From Ignavibacteriales bacterium (lineage in GTDB: Bacteria; Bacteroidota; Ignavibacteria; Ignavibacteriales; Ignavibacteriaceae): DNA of 64,000 nucleotides. The position numbers were made by a program, and so were the translations under genes. The stretch lies in the NCBI GenBank assembly GCA_016709155.1, contig JADJEI010000013.1, positions 1,054,001 through 1,118,000 of the forward strand. The letters are read 5' to 3'. The first letter of the stretch is position 1. Every line of letters begins with the position of its first letter. Below, piece by piece: positions 47,356 to 58,200 of this stretch. A model generated the notes under the pieces. That model saw nothing but the letters and a program-made list of their open reading frames with translations. It made no database searches and was not told the DNA's origin.

Positions 47356-48591
47356 ATGTCAAATTTTTTATTTGAATTAAAAGAAGGATTATTGATTGCG
47401 CTTCGTGCAATTCGTTCGAATAAAGTTAGGGCAATTCTTACGATGCTCGGAATATTTATCGGGATCACTGTAGTAGTGTTAATGTCAACCGCCATTAAAG
47501 GCATTGATAATTCATTCCAAAATGGAATCAGCGCTTTAGGTTCAGACGTTCTTTACATTGATAAATGGGCGTGGTTTGGAAATGTTGATTGGTGGAAACT
47601 TCGCAACAGAAAAAATCTTGACATGGACGACTTCCAAAAATTTAAAGAAATGGCTAACCTCCCCCTGGCAGTTGCACCTGTGCTCAATACACAACAAACA
47701 ATTAAATTTGGGGATAGAAGAGTTGAATCAGCAAACTGCAATGGTTCAAATGCTGATTATGTTATGACGACTAATTTCTCTTTTGCTCAAGGCAGATTTT
47801 ATTCTGATATAGAAAGTGAAGGATCAAGAAATGTGGCTGTGATCGGAAGTGAAATTGCAAAGACTCTCTTCCCACTTGGTGATGCACTGGATAAAACCAT
47901 TAAAGTTGGAGCGCAAAATTTTAAAGTTGTTGGTGTTCTGACTGAACAAGGTAGTTTTATTCTTGGTCCATGGAATCCGGACAATCAAGTCTTTGTACCA
48001 ATAGGAACAATTTTCAAATATTTTATGAATGAAACTTTTGGCTCGATAACAATTAATGTCCGTGCACAAAACCCGGCAATGCTTGAAGAGACTAAAGCAG
48101 AAGCCGAAGGCATTATGAGAAAATTAAGGGGGCTAAAGTATAGTGAAGAAAATGATTTCTCAATCAATCAACAAGAAGGATTAGTTGATAATTACAATCA
48201 GGTGGTGGGGGTAATTCAGATAGCTGGATTGTTTATAACAGGACTTTCGTTATTTGTCGGTGCAATCGGAATAATGAACATCATGTTTGTTTCTGTGAAG
48301 GAGAGAACAAAAGAAATTGGTATACGTAAAGCCATCGGAGCCAAACGAAGAACCATTCTATTTCAGTTTTTGCTCGAATCTTCTGTAATATGTTTGGTCG
48401 GCGGGCTTGCCGGCTTAATTGCCGCAGTGCTTTTAAGCATGCTTGTTGATCAATTTATTCCTACTTCAATTCAGTATGACGCGGTCATCCTTGCAATATT
48501 TGTATCGCTGTTGACCGGAATAATTTCAGGCTTAGCTCCGGCTTATACAGCAGCAAAATTAGATCCTGTTGAAGCATTGAGGTATGAGTAA
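47356..48591 (+). CDS. MacB-type ABC permease, copy 1
   Basis: 411 aa. FtsX-like layout: one N-terminal helix, a large periplasmic domain, three C-terminal helices with GAIGIMNIMFVSVKERTKEIGIRKAIGAKR and the terminal AAKLDPVEALRYE. It is less similar to copies 2 and 3 than they are to each other. The gene ends TAATG, overlapping the next start by one base. Confidence 0.92.
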   Translation: MSNFLFELKEGLLIALRAIRSNKVRAILTMLGIFIGITVVVLMSTAIKGIDNSFQNGISALGSDVLYIDKWAWFGNVDWWKLRNRKNLDMDDFQKFKEMANLPLAVAPVLNTQQTIKFGDRRVESANCNGSNADYVMTTNFSFAQGRFYSDIESEGSRNVAVIGSEIAKTLFPLGDALDKTIKVGAQNFKVVGVLTEQGSFILGPWNPDNQVFVPIGTIFKYFMNETFGSITINVRAQNPAMLEETKAEAEGIMRKLRGLKYSEENDFSINQQEGLVDNYNQVVGVIQIAGLFITGLSLFVGAIGIMNIMFVSVKERTKEIGIRKAIGAKRRTILFQFLLESSVICLVGGLAGLIAAVLLSMLVDQFIPTSIQYDAVILAIFVSLLTGIISGLAPAYTAAKLDPVEALRYE

Positions 48592-49823
48592 TGAAAACAT
48601 CACAAGTATTTAGCCTTTCACTTCAATCATTAAAAAATAATAAACTTCGTACTTCGCTTACAATTCTGGGTATAGTTGTAGGAATTTTTTCTATCATTGT
48701 CATCATGACAATCATTACAATGCTTCAGAACAGTATCGAAAGCGGTTTGTCAATGCTGAATAAAAATACTTTTCAGATAGAAAAGTTCAGCAGAATGCAA
48801 GAAGGTGGTGCGGACGCCGAAAGGATATTGCGTAACAGAAAAGATTTAACAATAGAAGATGCCGAAAGATTAAAATCGCTTCTGACGCAAGCTATGTACG
48901 TCGGTGCCGAGCAGTGGCACTTTGATATAGTAATTAAGTATGGTAACAATGAGACTAATCCAAATATCAGCGTAACAGGAATTACCACTGATGCGATGAA
49001 AACAAATAACTGGAATGTTGAATATGGTCGTGATTTTATGGAAACAGATATTCAGTATTCGACTAACGTTTGTTTGCTTGGCTATGATATAGTTGATAAA
49101 ATATTCGGTCAAATAAATCCCGTAGGGCTTACTGTTCGTGTTGATGGCAGACCTATAAAAGTTATAGGTGTGCTGGAAAGACAGCCTGCTATGTTTGGTT
49201 CAAGCAGGGATAATTTTGTTGTTATGCCTATCTCTACATTTCAAAGTTTTTACGGAAAGTATAATAACAGTGTAAACATAACTGTGATGTCCCATAGTAA
49301 AGCCGATTATGACGAAGTGATAGAATCTGCAATTGGATATATGCGTACTATCCGTAAGGTTCCTGCAGGTGAAGAAAATGATTTTTCTATCTTCAGTAAT
49401 GATTCACTGATTGGTCAGGTTAATGATATTACAGGTGGAATAAGAATTGGCGCTCTTGTTATTTCAATCATCGCACTTATAGCTGCAGGAATAGGGATAA
49501 TGAATATAATGCTCGTATCTGTAACCGAAAGAACCCGCGAAATAGGGATTAGAAAGGCGATAGGCGCAAAGAGAAAAAATATTTTAATGCAGTTTCTCTT
49601 TGAAGCGATTGTGTTATGTTTAATTGGCGGAGTGATCGGAATTGTTATCGGGGTGGGGCTTGGAAATTTCGCAGGAAGTTTTTTAAATGCACAGTCTGCA
49701 ATTCCAATTGATTGGATTTTAATTGGTCTTTCGCTGTGTGTTATGGTGGGGCTTATCTTTGGAACTTATCCAGCGTATAAAGCAGCAAACTTAGATCCAA
49801 TCGAAGCTCTGAGATATGAGTAA
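48591..49823 (+). CDS. MacB-type ABC permease, copy 2
   Basis: 410 aa. N-terminal helix (TSLTILGIVVGIFSIIVIMTI), periplasmic domain, and C-terminal helices with GIMNIMLVSVTERTREIGIRKA and AANLDPIEALRYE. Nearly the same sequence elements recur in copy 3, about 1.5 kb downstream, so these two are a recent tandem duplication. The start overlaps copy 1 stop by one base. Confidence 0.92.
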   Translation: MKTSQVFSLSLQSLKNNKLRTSLTILGIVVGIFSIIVIMTIITMLQNSIESGLSMLNKNTFQIEKFSRMQEGGADAERILRNRKDLTIEDAERLKSLLTQAMYVGAEQWHFDIVIKYGNNETNPNISVTGITTDAMKTNNWNVEYGRDFMETDIQYSTNVCLLGYDIVDKIFGQINPVGLTVRVDGRPIKVIGVLERQPAMFGSSRDNFVVMPISTFQSFYGKYNNSVNITVMSHSKADYDEVIESAIGYMRTIRKVPAGEENDFSIFSNDSLIGQVNDITGGIRIGALVISIIALIAAGIGIMNIMLVSVTERTREIGIRKAIGAKRKNILMQFLFEAIVLCLIGGVIGIVIGVGLGNFAGSFLNAQSAIPIDWILIGLSLCVMVGLIFGTYPAYKAANLDPIEALRYE

Positions 49824-50078
49824 CTCATGTTACCCAAAACAGCAAACCTCCGAGGTTTCGATGAATAGGTTTATGAAAATATTTTCTATTTAGCGTTAAA
49901 AAACAGCCTCAAAAAGATACTATTTACAAAACCTCGGAGGTTTTATACTCACCTGCGTAAGGTGAATGAGTAATAAGAATTTGTTTTCAAGTTACATTTC
50001 TACGATTAGATTTAGACCGATAAATTGTATTAAATTACTGTAAAGTATTTTAAAAGAATTTTAATAGCGCGGGGATTT
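49824..50078. repeat. Intergenic region with a pair of palindromic repeats
   Basis: A 255-bp gap between the duplicated permease genes. It holds AAACCTC-C-GAGGTTT (49844-49858) and, 70 bases on, AAAACCTC-G-GAGGTTTT (49928-49944). Each is a palindrome, and the second is the reverse complement of the first, so the whole could fold as one long hairpin. A further small hairpin TCACCT/AGGTGA is at 49949-49965. It looks like a REP- or MITE-like unit inserted between the two genes. Confidence 0.6.
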
Positions 50079-51311
50079 ATGCTGCTATCTCAAATATTTT
50101 CGCTCTCGTTACAATCATTAAAAAGTAACAAACTCAGAACTATGCTCACCATTCTTGGTGTTGTTGTAGGAATATTTTCAATCATTGTAATAATGACTAT
50201 CATTACAATGCTTCAAAATAGTATCGAAAGTGGAATATCATTTCTGAGTAAAAACACTTTTCAAATCCAAAAATTTCCAGCAATTAATACCGGCGGTCAT
50301 GAAGAATGGAAAAAGTTTCGCAACCGTGAAGATATTACACTTGAGGATTATTATCGCTTCGAGGAGATGATGACACAAGCTAAATATACTGCAGCGCAAT
50401 TAACCGCAGGTGGGAAGGTAATCAAATTTAGAAATCTGGAAACGAATCCCAATAGCTTCATCGTAGGGATCACTGAAGGCGGGATGAAAACTAACAATGT
50501 TACACTAGATCATGGAAGGGAAATCAGGAAAACTGATATTGATTTTTCTAACAATGTTTGTCTGCTTGGTCAGGATATCAGAGAGAAACTTTTCCCAAAC
50601 ATTGATCCAGTCGGTTTAAACATTAAAGTTGACAACAAACCTTTGCAAGTGATTGGCTTAATGGAAAAGATGCCCGAATTCTTTGGGCAAAGCATGGACA
50701 ATTACATTGTTATTCCCATCAGTACCTTTGAATCAATGTATGGTAAAACAGGAAGAAGTGTTGAGATTACAGTTATGTCTTATGGTAAGCAGGATTACAA
50801 TGCCGCAATAGAGACAGCAATTGGTTATATGCGAACGATTCGGAAAGTTCCTCCGGGAGAGGAAAACGATTTTGATATTTTTAGTAACGAGTCTTTGATT
50901 GGACAAATAAACGGAATCACTGAAGGCATACGAATAGGTGCGATGGTTATTTCCATAATTGCACTGCTTGCTGCAGGGGTGGGGATTATGAATATCATGC
51001 TTGTCTCGGTCACAGAACGCACAAGAGAAATCGGTATAAGAAAAGCGGTCGGTGCAAAACGTTCGAATATCCTAGTTCAGTTTTTGATTGAAGCTATTAT
51101 TTTATGCTTGATAGGTGGATTTATCGGAATACTTCTCGGGGTAGGTGTAGGAAATCTCGCCGGTAGTTTTTTGAATGCTGAAGCCGCAATCCCGCTTGAT
51201 TGGGTATTTATCGGGCTCACACTTTGTGTGCTTGTCGGAATCGTATTCGGAACTTATCCTGCTTACAAAGCAGCCAACCTAGACCCGATTGAAGCGTTGA
51301 GGTATGAATAA
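50079..51311 (+). CDS. MacB-type ABC permease, copy 3
   Basis: 410 aa, closely paralogous to copy 2: SLSLQSLKSNKLRTMLTILG at the N-terminus and the same GIMNIMLVSVTERTREIGIRKA and AANLDPIEALRYE elements. The periplasmic domain differs more. It lies after the repeat-bearing gap and may have its own promoter. Which permeases pair with each other is not known; MacB functions as a homodimer, while related systems use heterodimers. Confidence 0.92.
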   Translation: MLLSQIFSLSLQSLKSNKLRTMLTILGVVVGIFSIIVIMTIITMLQNSIESGISFLSKNTFQIQKFPAINTGGHEEWKKFRNREDITLEDYYRFEEMMTQAKYTAAQLTAGGKVIKFRNLETNPNSFIVGITEGGMKTNNVTLDHGREIRKTDIDFSNNVCLLGQDIREKLFPNIDPVGLNIKVDNKPLQVIGLMEKMPEFFGQSMDNYIVIPISTFESMYGKTGRSVEITVMSYGKQDYNAAIETAIGYMRTIRKVPPGEENDFDIFSNESLIGQINGITEGIRIGAMVISIIALLAAGVGIMNIMLVSVTERTREIGIRKAVGAKRSNILVQFLIEAIILCLIGGFIGILLGVGVGNLAGSFLNAEAAIPLDWVFIGLTLCVLVGIVFGTYPAYKAANLDPIEALRYE

Positions 51312-51413
51312 TTATTAATTTAGTTTAATAATTACATACTATGTTTAAACATTAGACTTGATAAATGAACTTCATCAAAGTAGATTAGTCCGTTAAAAAA
51401 TATTAATCATCTT

Positions 51414-54400
51414 TTGAAGTTTATTACTAAACATTTCGTTTTACTATTTTTTTTATTGGCTGCTTCTAATTCTGTTTGGAGCCAACAAAAATATTTCTCA
51501 TCTTTTGTGCAAGACACAATTCCAATCAATTTTGATAATAAATATTTTATTTCCAAAGTCAATATTATCCCTCAAACTGAAAGAATAATTTTACGCGGGG
51601 AAATTCTTTCTCCTCAAGATTATTCTTTTCAATATGCGAAAGGATTTTTTCAATTATCAGACTCGCTGCCTTATTCAATTTTTGACACTCTCATCGTTGC
51701 ATATCAAACAATAAAAATTTCTCTTCAAAAAAAATATAAACGTAGAAGTTTGATTCTGCGCCTTGATGAAGCAACCGGCGATAGTCTTCTCATCAGCAAA
51801 TCGGAATCGGGTATTTTTAGTACCGAATCAATTTTTGGAAGCAGCATGGAAAAAAGCGGAACAATCGTTCGCGGTTTTACTGTTGGGACGACAAAAGATT
51901 TCACACTGAACAGCGGCTTGCGGCTTCAGCTTGCAGGCAAGTTATCCGATGACATTGAAATTGTTGCAGCACTTACAGATGAAAACACCCCCATTCAACC
52001 AGAAGGGAATACAGAACGGCTTGAAGAACTTGATAAAGTCTTTATTCAAATAAAACATAAAAATGCAATCGGCACTTTTGGCGATTATGAACTCAATAAA
52101 AAGTTTGGTGAATTCGGTGTTATCAATAGAAAACTGCAGGGGCTGATAGGGGAGTTTTTCTATGAAGGTCAGAAAGGATATCTTGGTATTGCAAGTTCTA
52201 AAGGAAAGTTTAATTCAAATAATCTTTTTGGGATTGATGGAGTACAAGGACCTTACCGACTAAGCGGAATAAACAGCGAACCGGACATTATCATTATTGC
52301 CGGAAGTGAACGTGTTTATCTTGATGGAATTGAATTGGTGCGAGGGGAGGGGAATGATTACACAATTGATTACTCGAATGCTTCAGTTACATTTACTCCG
52401 AAAAAATTAATTACTTCAGCAAGCCGAATAAATATTGATTTTGAATATACAGATAGACGATATGCGCGAAATGTTTTCGGAGCCGGCGCAGAAGGTTTGC
52501 TGTTTGAAGAGAAAATGAGTATAAAATTTCAGTACTTACGCGAAGGCGATGATCAGGATGCTCCAATTGATATTATTCTTTCCGATTCAGATAAAGAAAA
52601 TTTAAAGATTGCAGGAGATGATAGAAATAAAGCTGTGAAATCAGGTGTGTCATTTGCAGCTCCGGATTCGCTCGGAAATATTCACGGAACTTATTTTAAA
52701 GTTGATACATTAATTTCCAGTCAAAACTTTTCGTATTATGTTTATTTACCGGGGGATTCAGCTTCGATTTATAATGTGTCGTTTAGTTTTGTCGGAGAGG
52801 GTAAAGGTGACTACATTCGCGAAACACTCGGCAACTATCGATTTGTTGGAATTGGATTGGGAACTTATCTGCCAATTTCTTTTTACCTTTGCCAGAGTTA
52901 AAACAAATTGCAAATCTTGTACTTGATATAACGCCGTGGAAGGATGTTTCGCTTAGCTTTGAATATGCTGGAAGTTTATGGGACAAAAATCGTTTATCTG
53001 ATTTGGACAAAGGCGATGATTACGGATATGCGAGAAATATTTTTCTCAAAATTAATCCTCAGGAAATAAATGTTGGTTCAATTAGCCTTGGCAAAGCCGG
53101 GGTTACGTATAAAGATAGATTTGTTTTAAGCAGGTTTACTTCGCCGGATAGATTTAACGAAGTTGAGTTTAATCGTAATTATAATTTATCTTCTTTGACA
53201 GAACCACAAAATGAGTCATTACGTGAACTTAGTTTGCAATTAATTCCCATCGAACAACTTTTCATAAATACTTCAATAGGAATCTTAAAACAAGGGGATG
53301 TTTTTAGCTCAGATCGTTATAATAATATTTTAAAATTTACAGATAATACTTTCTATAATGTTGATTATAATTTTGATTATGTAAAAAGTAAATCAGAGTT
53401 ACTCACAAGCAAATGGCTGCGTCAAAAGGGAAATGCTTACTATACTCTCTGGCAGATAAAGCCAGGGGTAGAATTTCTTTCTGAAAATAAAAATGATAAT
53501 TTCATTTCAAACGATTCTTTGTCTTCTTCCAGTCTAAAATATTACGAGTTAAATCCATACCTGCAACTAATCGAGTATGAAGGACTAAAACTTTCTGCTA
53601 AATATTCCATGAGGAAAGATTACTTTCCAATTGAAGGGGAGCTTGTAAAAGAGTCTGATTCTCGTGCACAGTTTTACGAAATGAGTTACAATGGAATTCG
53701 TGAAGTCAATTCATTATTTTCATTTACGTATCGAAAAAAACAATACACCGATGAATTCAAACTAAAAGGTTTGTTGGATAACGAGACAATCCTCATCAGA
53801 ACACAAAATAAATTAATCCCGGTAGAAAAAATTTTAAACGGCGATTTATTTTATGAAGTATCAACACAAAAATCTGCAAAGATAGAAAGAGTTTTTGTAC
53901 GTGTTGAGAAGGGAACAGGCAGTTATCGTTATCTTGGAGATATTAACAACAATGGAATCGCAGATGAAAATGAATTTGAACCGACACTCTTTGATGGCGA
54001 ATATATTTTAGTAAATATTCCTACTGATGAATTGTTCCCGGTGATCAATCTGAAAACCAGTACAAGGTGGAAATTAAATTTTGCAGATATGTTTAATGAT
54101 CAGTCGCTTGCGGGAAAATTATTTTCTCCACTTTCAACAGAAAGTTATAGGCGTGTTGAAGAGAACACAACAGAAGAGGACTATAAAAAGATTTATCTTC
54201 TTAATTTTTCTGCTTTTCAAAATGAGGAAAAAACTATAACCGGCAGCAATCTCTTTCAGCAGGATATTTTTCTATTTGAAAACAAGCAGGACTTTTCACT
54301 TCGTTTCAGATACGCAGAAAAGAATACTCTGAATCAGTTTAGCGGGGGAGTGGAAAGAGCATACAACCGTGAAAGAAGTTTGCGTATCACTTTTAAAATG

Positions 54401-54886
54401 ATAGAAGAAGTTAGCAACCAAACTGAAATCAGTACAATAAATGATAATGTCCGCGCTCCCGAATCATCAAACCGAAAAAGATTAGTGATCAATAATAGCG
54501 TATCCTCTGATTTCTCTTATCGTCCCGAAAGAAATATCGAGATCGGTTTCAAATTAAAGATTGGTCGCAGCGAAGATGATCTGCCAACAGATCCTACTAT
54601 CATTGATTTAAATTCACAACTGATCAGGCTAAACATTTCTTTTTCGGGACTCGGAAGATTGCGTGTGGAAATTCAACGCGATGAGCTAAACGCAAACACC
54701 TCAGAAAATTTTATACCATTTGAATTAACAGGCGGCAATGCACTTGGGAAAAATTACTTTTGGCGGCTAAATTTCGATTACAGAATTTCCACGTATCTCC
54801 AATCAACAATTAGTTATGATGGCAGAGTGCAAGGTGGAGGTAAAGTTCTTCATACCGCACGAGCAGAAGTGCGTGCTTATTTTTAA
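51414..54886 (+). CDS. Large outer-membrane-type protein of unknown function, one frameshift
   Basis: 1157 aa after repair, from TTG 51414. Signal peptide MKFITKHFVLLFFLLAASNS ends in WSQ. Part one (to about 52886) has an N-terminal beta domain and an Ig-like region (VYLDGIELVRGEGNDYTIDY). One T is missing from T5 at 52880-52884; restoring it joins LGTYLPISF to PLPELKQIANLVLD. The second half is rich in alternating beta strands (FSLRFRYAEKN, YRPERNIEIGFKLKIG) and ends AEVRAYF, as in outer-membrane beta barrels. I recognise no named family. It could be an outer-membrane assembly or surface-layer protein. Confidence 0.72.
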
Positions 54887-54965
54887 TTAATATTGGTCTA
54901 ATTTACATTCGTGTTAATTTGTGAAATTAGTGGCAGCATTTTGTCTATTAAATTGGAATCTAATT

Positions 54966-55427
54966 GTGAAAATAATCTCTAACCTGATCGAAGCACATAT
55001 TTTCAGAATGATTGAAAATAAAATTGAATTTCTTTTGTTGAAAAGGTCGGATAAGGAAATTTATCCCGGCTTGTGGCAAATGGTTTCAGGAAGAATTAAA
55101 AGGAGTGAGAAAGCTTTTCAAACTGCTTTACGTGAAATTCAGGAAGAAACAAATCTAAAACCGAAAAAGTTTTGGGTCGTTCCAAACATCAATTCTTTTT
55201 ATTTGCCGGAAAAAGATTTGATAACATTTTTGCCTGTATTTTTAGTGCAAGTTGATAGTCATTCAGAAGTAATTTTAAGCGATGAGCATTCTACTTATCG
55301 GTGGGTAAGTGCGCAAGAAGCGAAAAAACTTTTAGCCTGGAGTGGACAAAAAAAATCTGTTGATATAATTATCGAATATCTCACGAAAAGAAAATCTTAT
55401 CTTAACTTTGTAGAGATTAAAATTTAA
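54966..55427 (+). CDS. Nudix hydrolase
   Basis: 153 aa from GTG 54966 (GGAA upstream); an earlier GTG at 54921 would give 168 aa but adds an unlikely N-terminus. The Nudix box GRIKRSEKAFQTALREIQEE with ETNL matches Gx5Ex7REUXEExGU, with the metal-binding Glu residues present. It hydrolyses nucleoside diphosphate-linked compounds; the substrate is not predictable. WQMVSGRIKRSE resembles dihydroneopterin-triphosphate or ADP-ribose type enzymes. Confidence 0.85.
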   Translation: MKIISNLIEAHIFRMIENKIEFLLLKRSDKEIYPGLWQMVSGRIKRSEKAFQTALREIQEETNLKPKKFWVVPNINSFYLPEKDLITFLPVFLVQVDSHSEVILSDEHSTYRWVSAQEAKKLLAWSGQKKSVDIIIEYLTKRKSYLNFVEIKI

Positions 55428-55474
55428 TTCTTTCATTTCACTATTTTTCTTTATCATAAAAAACGGAGTTTAAT

Positions 55475-56389
55475 TTGGGATTATTAGTAGTAGGTTCACT
55501 AGGTTTAGATACGGTATCCACACCATTCGATAAAGTCGAGAATGCACTTGGCGGATCGGCAACATACATATCGCTTGCTGCAAGTTATTTTGGAGGACCA
55601 GTGCGGCTCGTTGGAATTGTTGGAAGTGATTTCCCTGAACAATACATTCATACTTTGGAGGATCACAATATTGATCTTGAAGGTTTGCAAATAGTGGATG
55701 GGGGAAAAACTTTTCGTTGGTCCGGCAAATATCATTATGATTTGAATGTGCGTGATACTTTGTTAACAGAATTAAATGTGTTCGAGAAATTCAACCCCAT
55801 AATTCCTGAAAAAGCGCGCAAAGCAAAATTTATTTGTCTTGGAAACATAGATCCCGAACTTCAAATAAAAGTACTCGATCAAATGGATGATCCTTACTTC
55901 GTTGTTTGTGATACTATGAATTATTGGATTGAAGGAAAGAAAGATGAGCTACTTAGATTATTGCCGAGAGTTAATGTGCTCATCATTAATGATTCTGAAG
56001 CAAGATTGCTTGCTCATGAACCAAACCTTATTAAAGCTTCGCGAGAAATCCGTAAACTAGGTCCGGAAATTCTCATCATAAAAAAAGGAGAGCATGGTGC
56101 TCTACTCTTTACCGAGGATATTGTTTTTTCAGCACCTGCATATCCAATGGAAATGATTTATGATCCGACAGGGGCTGGGGATTCTTTTGCCGGAGGATTT
56201 ATCGGGTATTTATTTAAATCTAGTGATATCACACCTGATAACTTAAAATGCGCTGTAGTTTATGGAAGTGCAATGGCTTCTTTCTGCGTTGAAAAATTCA
56301 GCACGAAAGGATTGGAACAACTATCATATTTGATGATTAAAGATAGGTACCGTGAATTTTTAGACTTATCAAGATTCGATGAAAAATAA
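55475..56389 (+). CDS. PfkB-family carbohydrate/nucleoside kinase
   Basis: 304 aa from TTG 55475. Ribokinase-like fold: N-terminal LGGSATYISLAASYFG, central NDSEARLL, and the anion-hole/catalytic motif DPTGAGDSFAGGF with Asp near 236. It overlaps mtnA by 11 bp, so it belongs to the same transcript. A PfkB kinase next to an MtnA-type isomerase suggests a salvage route for 5-deoxy or methylthio sugars, or ribose-1-phosphate; that is inference. Confidence 0.85.
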   Translation: MGLLVVGSLGLDTVSTPFDKVENALGGSATYISLAASYFGGPVRLVGIVGSDFPEQYIHTLEDHNIDLEGLQIVDGGKTFRWSGKYHYDLNVRDTLLTELNVFEKFNPIIPEKARKAKFICLGNIDPELQIKVLDQMDDPYFVVCDTMNYWIEGKKDELLRLLPRVNVLIINDSEARLLAHEPNLIKASREIRKLGPEILIIKKGEHGALLFTEDIVFSAPAYPMEMIYDPTGAGDSFAGGFIGYLFKSSDITPDNLKCAVVYGSAMASFCVEKFSTKGLEQLSYLMIKDRYREFLDLSRFDEK

Positions 56390-57395
56390 AGATTACTTTT
56401 CTTTTAAATTTGAAAACGACCAACTCGTTTTTATAGATCAAACTAAACTTCCATTTCAAGAAGTTTATGAAACAACAGATCAGTACGAGAGAATAGCAAG
56501 TGCAATTGAACGACTCGAAATAAGAGGCGCGCCTGCAATTGGAATTACTGCAGGTTATGCTTTGGCACTATCTGTAAAAAATACTCCTAAAAATCTTATT
56601 CAAAATAAATTCAGTGATGCACTTGCAAGGCTTAAGCGTACCAGACCAACGGCAGTAAATCTATTTATAGTTTTAAACGAAGTAGAAAATTATTTCATCC
56701 AAAATTCTTCTGACCCGAATATCTTCTATAAATTATTAAAATTTGTTGAGGCTATCCACAAAGAAGATATTTCTTTTTGTGATCGCATTGCACGCAATGG
56801 GTTAAATATTTTCGCCAAAAAATCCAACGTACTTACTCATTGTAACACAGGGAAATTAGCTGCCGGCGGTGATGGAACAGCGTTCAATATAATTAAATTT
56901 GCACATCAAAATGATCTGATTTTTCACGTGTATGCTGATGAAACACGACCGTTGCTGCAAGGCTCGAGGCTTACTGCATTTGAACTTTATAATTCTGAAA
57001 TTCCATTTTCAATCCTTACAGATTCTTCTGCTGCTTTTTTAATGGCGCAAAATAAAGTTGATTTAGTAATCACCGGCGCTGATAGAATTGCCCTGAACGG
57101 CGACGCTGCTAATAAAATCGGGACGTATAATCTTGCTGTGCTCTGCAACTATCATAATATTCCATTTTACATTGCGGCACCGTCATCAACAATAGACAGG
57201 CACATTCCAGCTGGAAATGAAATTGAGATTGAGTATCGGAGTAAAAAAGAAATACTTGAATTTAACGGGATTCCAGTTTGCCCTGCCGAAATTGATGCAT
57301 TCAATCCGGCTTTTGATATCACTCCATCACATTTGATTTCTGGAATTATTACGGAGGAGGGTGTATTCACTTTTCCGTATAATTTTATCCAATGA
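56379..57395 (+). CDS. mtnA: Methylthioribose-1-phosphate isomerase (MtnA/eIF2B-alpha family)
   Basis: 338 aa. RLEIRGAPAIGITAGYALAL at residues 45-64, the catalytic Cys155 in THCNTGKLAAGG and Asp235 in TGADRIALNGD are present, so the active site is intact. It isomerises 5-methylthioribose-1-phosphate in methionine salvage; relatives act on ribose-1,5-bisphosphate or 5-deoxyribose-1-phosphate. No other mtn genes appear in the window. The start overlaps the PfkB gene and the stop overlaps recO by 4 bp. Confidence 0.9.
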   Translation: MKNKDYFSFKFENDQLVFIDQTKLPFQEVYETTDQYERIASAIERLEIRGAPAIGITAGYALALSVKNTPKNLIQNKFSDALARLKRTRPTAVNLFIVLNEVENYFIQNSSDPNIFYKLLKFVEAIHKEDISFCDRIARNGLNIFAKKSNVLTHCNTGKLAAGGDGTAFNIIKFAHQNDLIFHVYADETRPLLQGSRLTAFELYNSEIPFSILTDSSAAFLMAQNKVDLVITGADRIALNGDAANKIGTYNLAVLCNYHNIPFYIAAPSSTIDRHIPAGNEIEIEYRSKKEILEFNGIPVCPAEIDAFNPAFDITPSHLISGIITEEGVFTFPYNFIQ

Positions 57396-58141
57396 GTGAG
57401 ATAGTAAAAACTGAAGCCATAGTATTAGGTAAGATGGATTTTAGTGATACAAGTATAATCACCAATTTATTTACCAGAGATTTTGGAAAATTTTCTCTAA
57501 TATTAAAAGGCGGGAGAAATCCCAAGAATAGAATAGGACCTCTGATTGACATTCCAAATTACCTGAACATAGTTTTTTATAAAAAAGAAAACAGAGAGCT
57601 ACAATTATTAAGCAACGCTGATTCAATCAACCATTTTCCGGGAATTAAAAACGATTATGATAAAATTATTTATGCATTTGCCGTCGTCGAAATAATTAAA
57701 AAATTAATTCCGGATAATGAGCTTCACAATAAATTATTTAATGGCGTTGTTCGAATCCTTACTCTGCTAAATTCATCAGACGAGGCAGTTGAAATTTTGT
57801 TCTCAAGATTTTTTTTGTTCTTTTTGGAAGAAATCGGTTTTCAGGTTCAATTGAATGAATGCAGTATTTGCGGAAAGAATCAACTGCATAACCAATTGCT
57901 CGGATTCAATTTTAACTCAGGCATTATTTGCGAGGATTGCAAAATCAATTATAAAAATTCCTATCAGATTGATGCGGAACTTTTCAAGTATCTGCACTGT
58001 CTAAAGTTCAGTAAAAAAACGGAATCTCTGAAAATTGATACCGCTAATAAAGCAATTGAATTTATGGAAAAATATTTAAAATTTCATATACCTGATTTTC
58101 AAGGAATTCAATCACTAAAAAATAATTTAAGGAGTGTTTAA
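57392..58141 (+). CDS. recO: DNA repair protein RecO
   Basis: 249 aa. OB-fold N-terminus (VKTEAIVLGKMDFSDTSIITNLFTRD), then a helical body with a zinc-finger CSICGKNQ and ICEDC. RecO loads RecA on SSB-coated single-stranded DNA together with RecR. Start ATG overlaps mtnA stop (ATGA). Confidence 0.92.
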   Translation: MSEIVKTEAIVLGKMDFSDTSIITNLFTRDFGKFSLILKGGRNPKNRIGPLIDIPNYLNIVFYKKENRELQLLSNADSINHFPGIKNDYDKIIYAFAVVEIIKKLIPDNELHNKLFNGVVRILTLLNSSDEAVEILFSRFFLFFLEEIGFQVQLNECSICGKNQLHNQLLGFNFNSGIICEDCKINYKNSYQIDAELFKYLHCLKFSKKTESLKIDTANKAIEFMEKYLKFHIPDFQGIQSLKNNLRSV

Positions 58142-58200
58142 CGATTAAATTTGTACTATGTTTAATTAACTGATAATCGTTATTAAAGAAAAGGTAAAAA

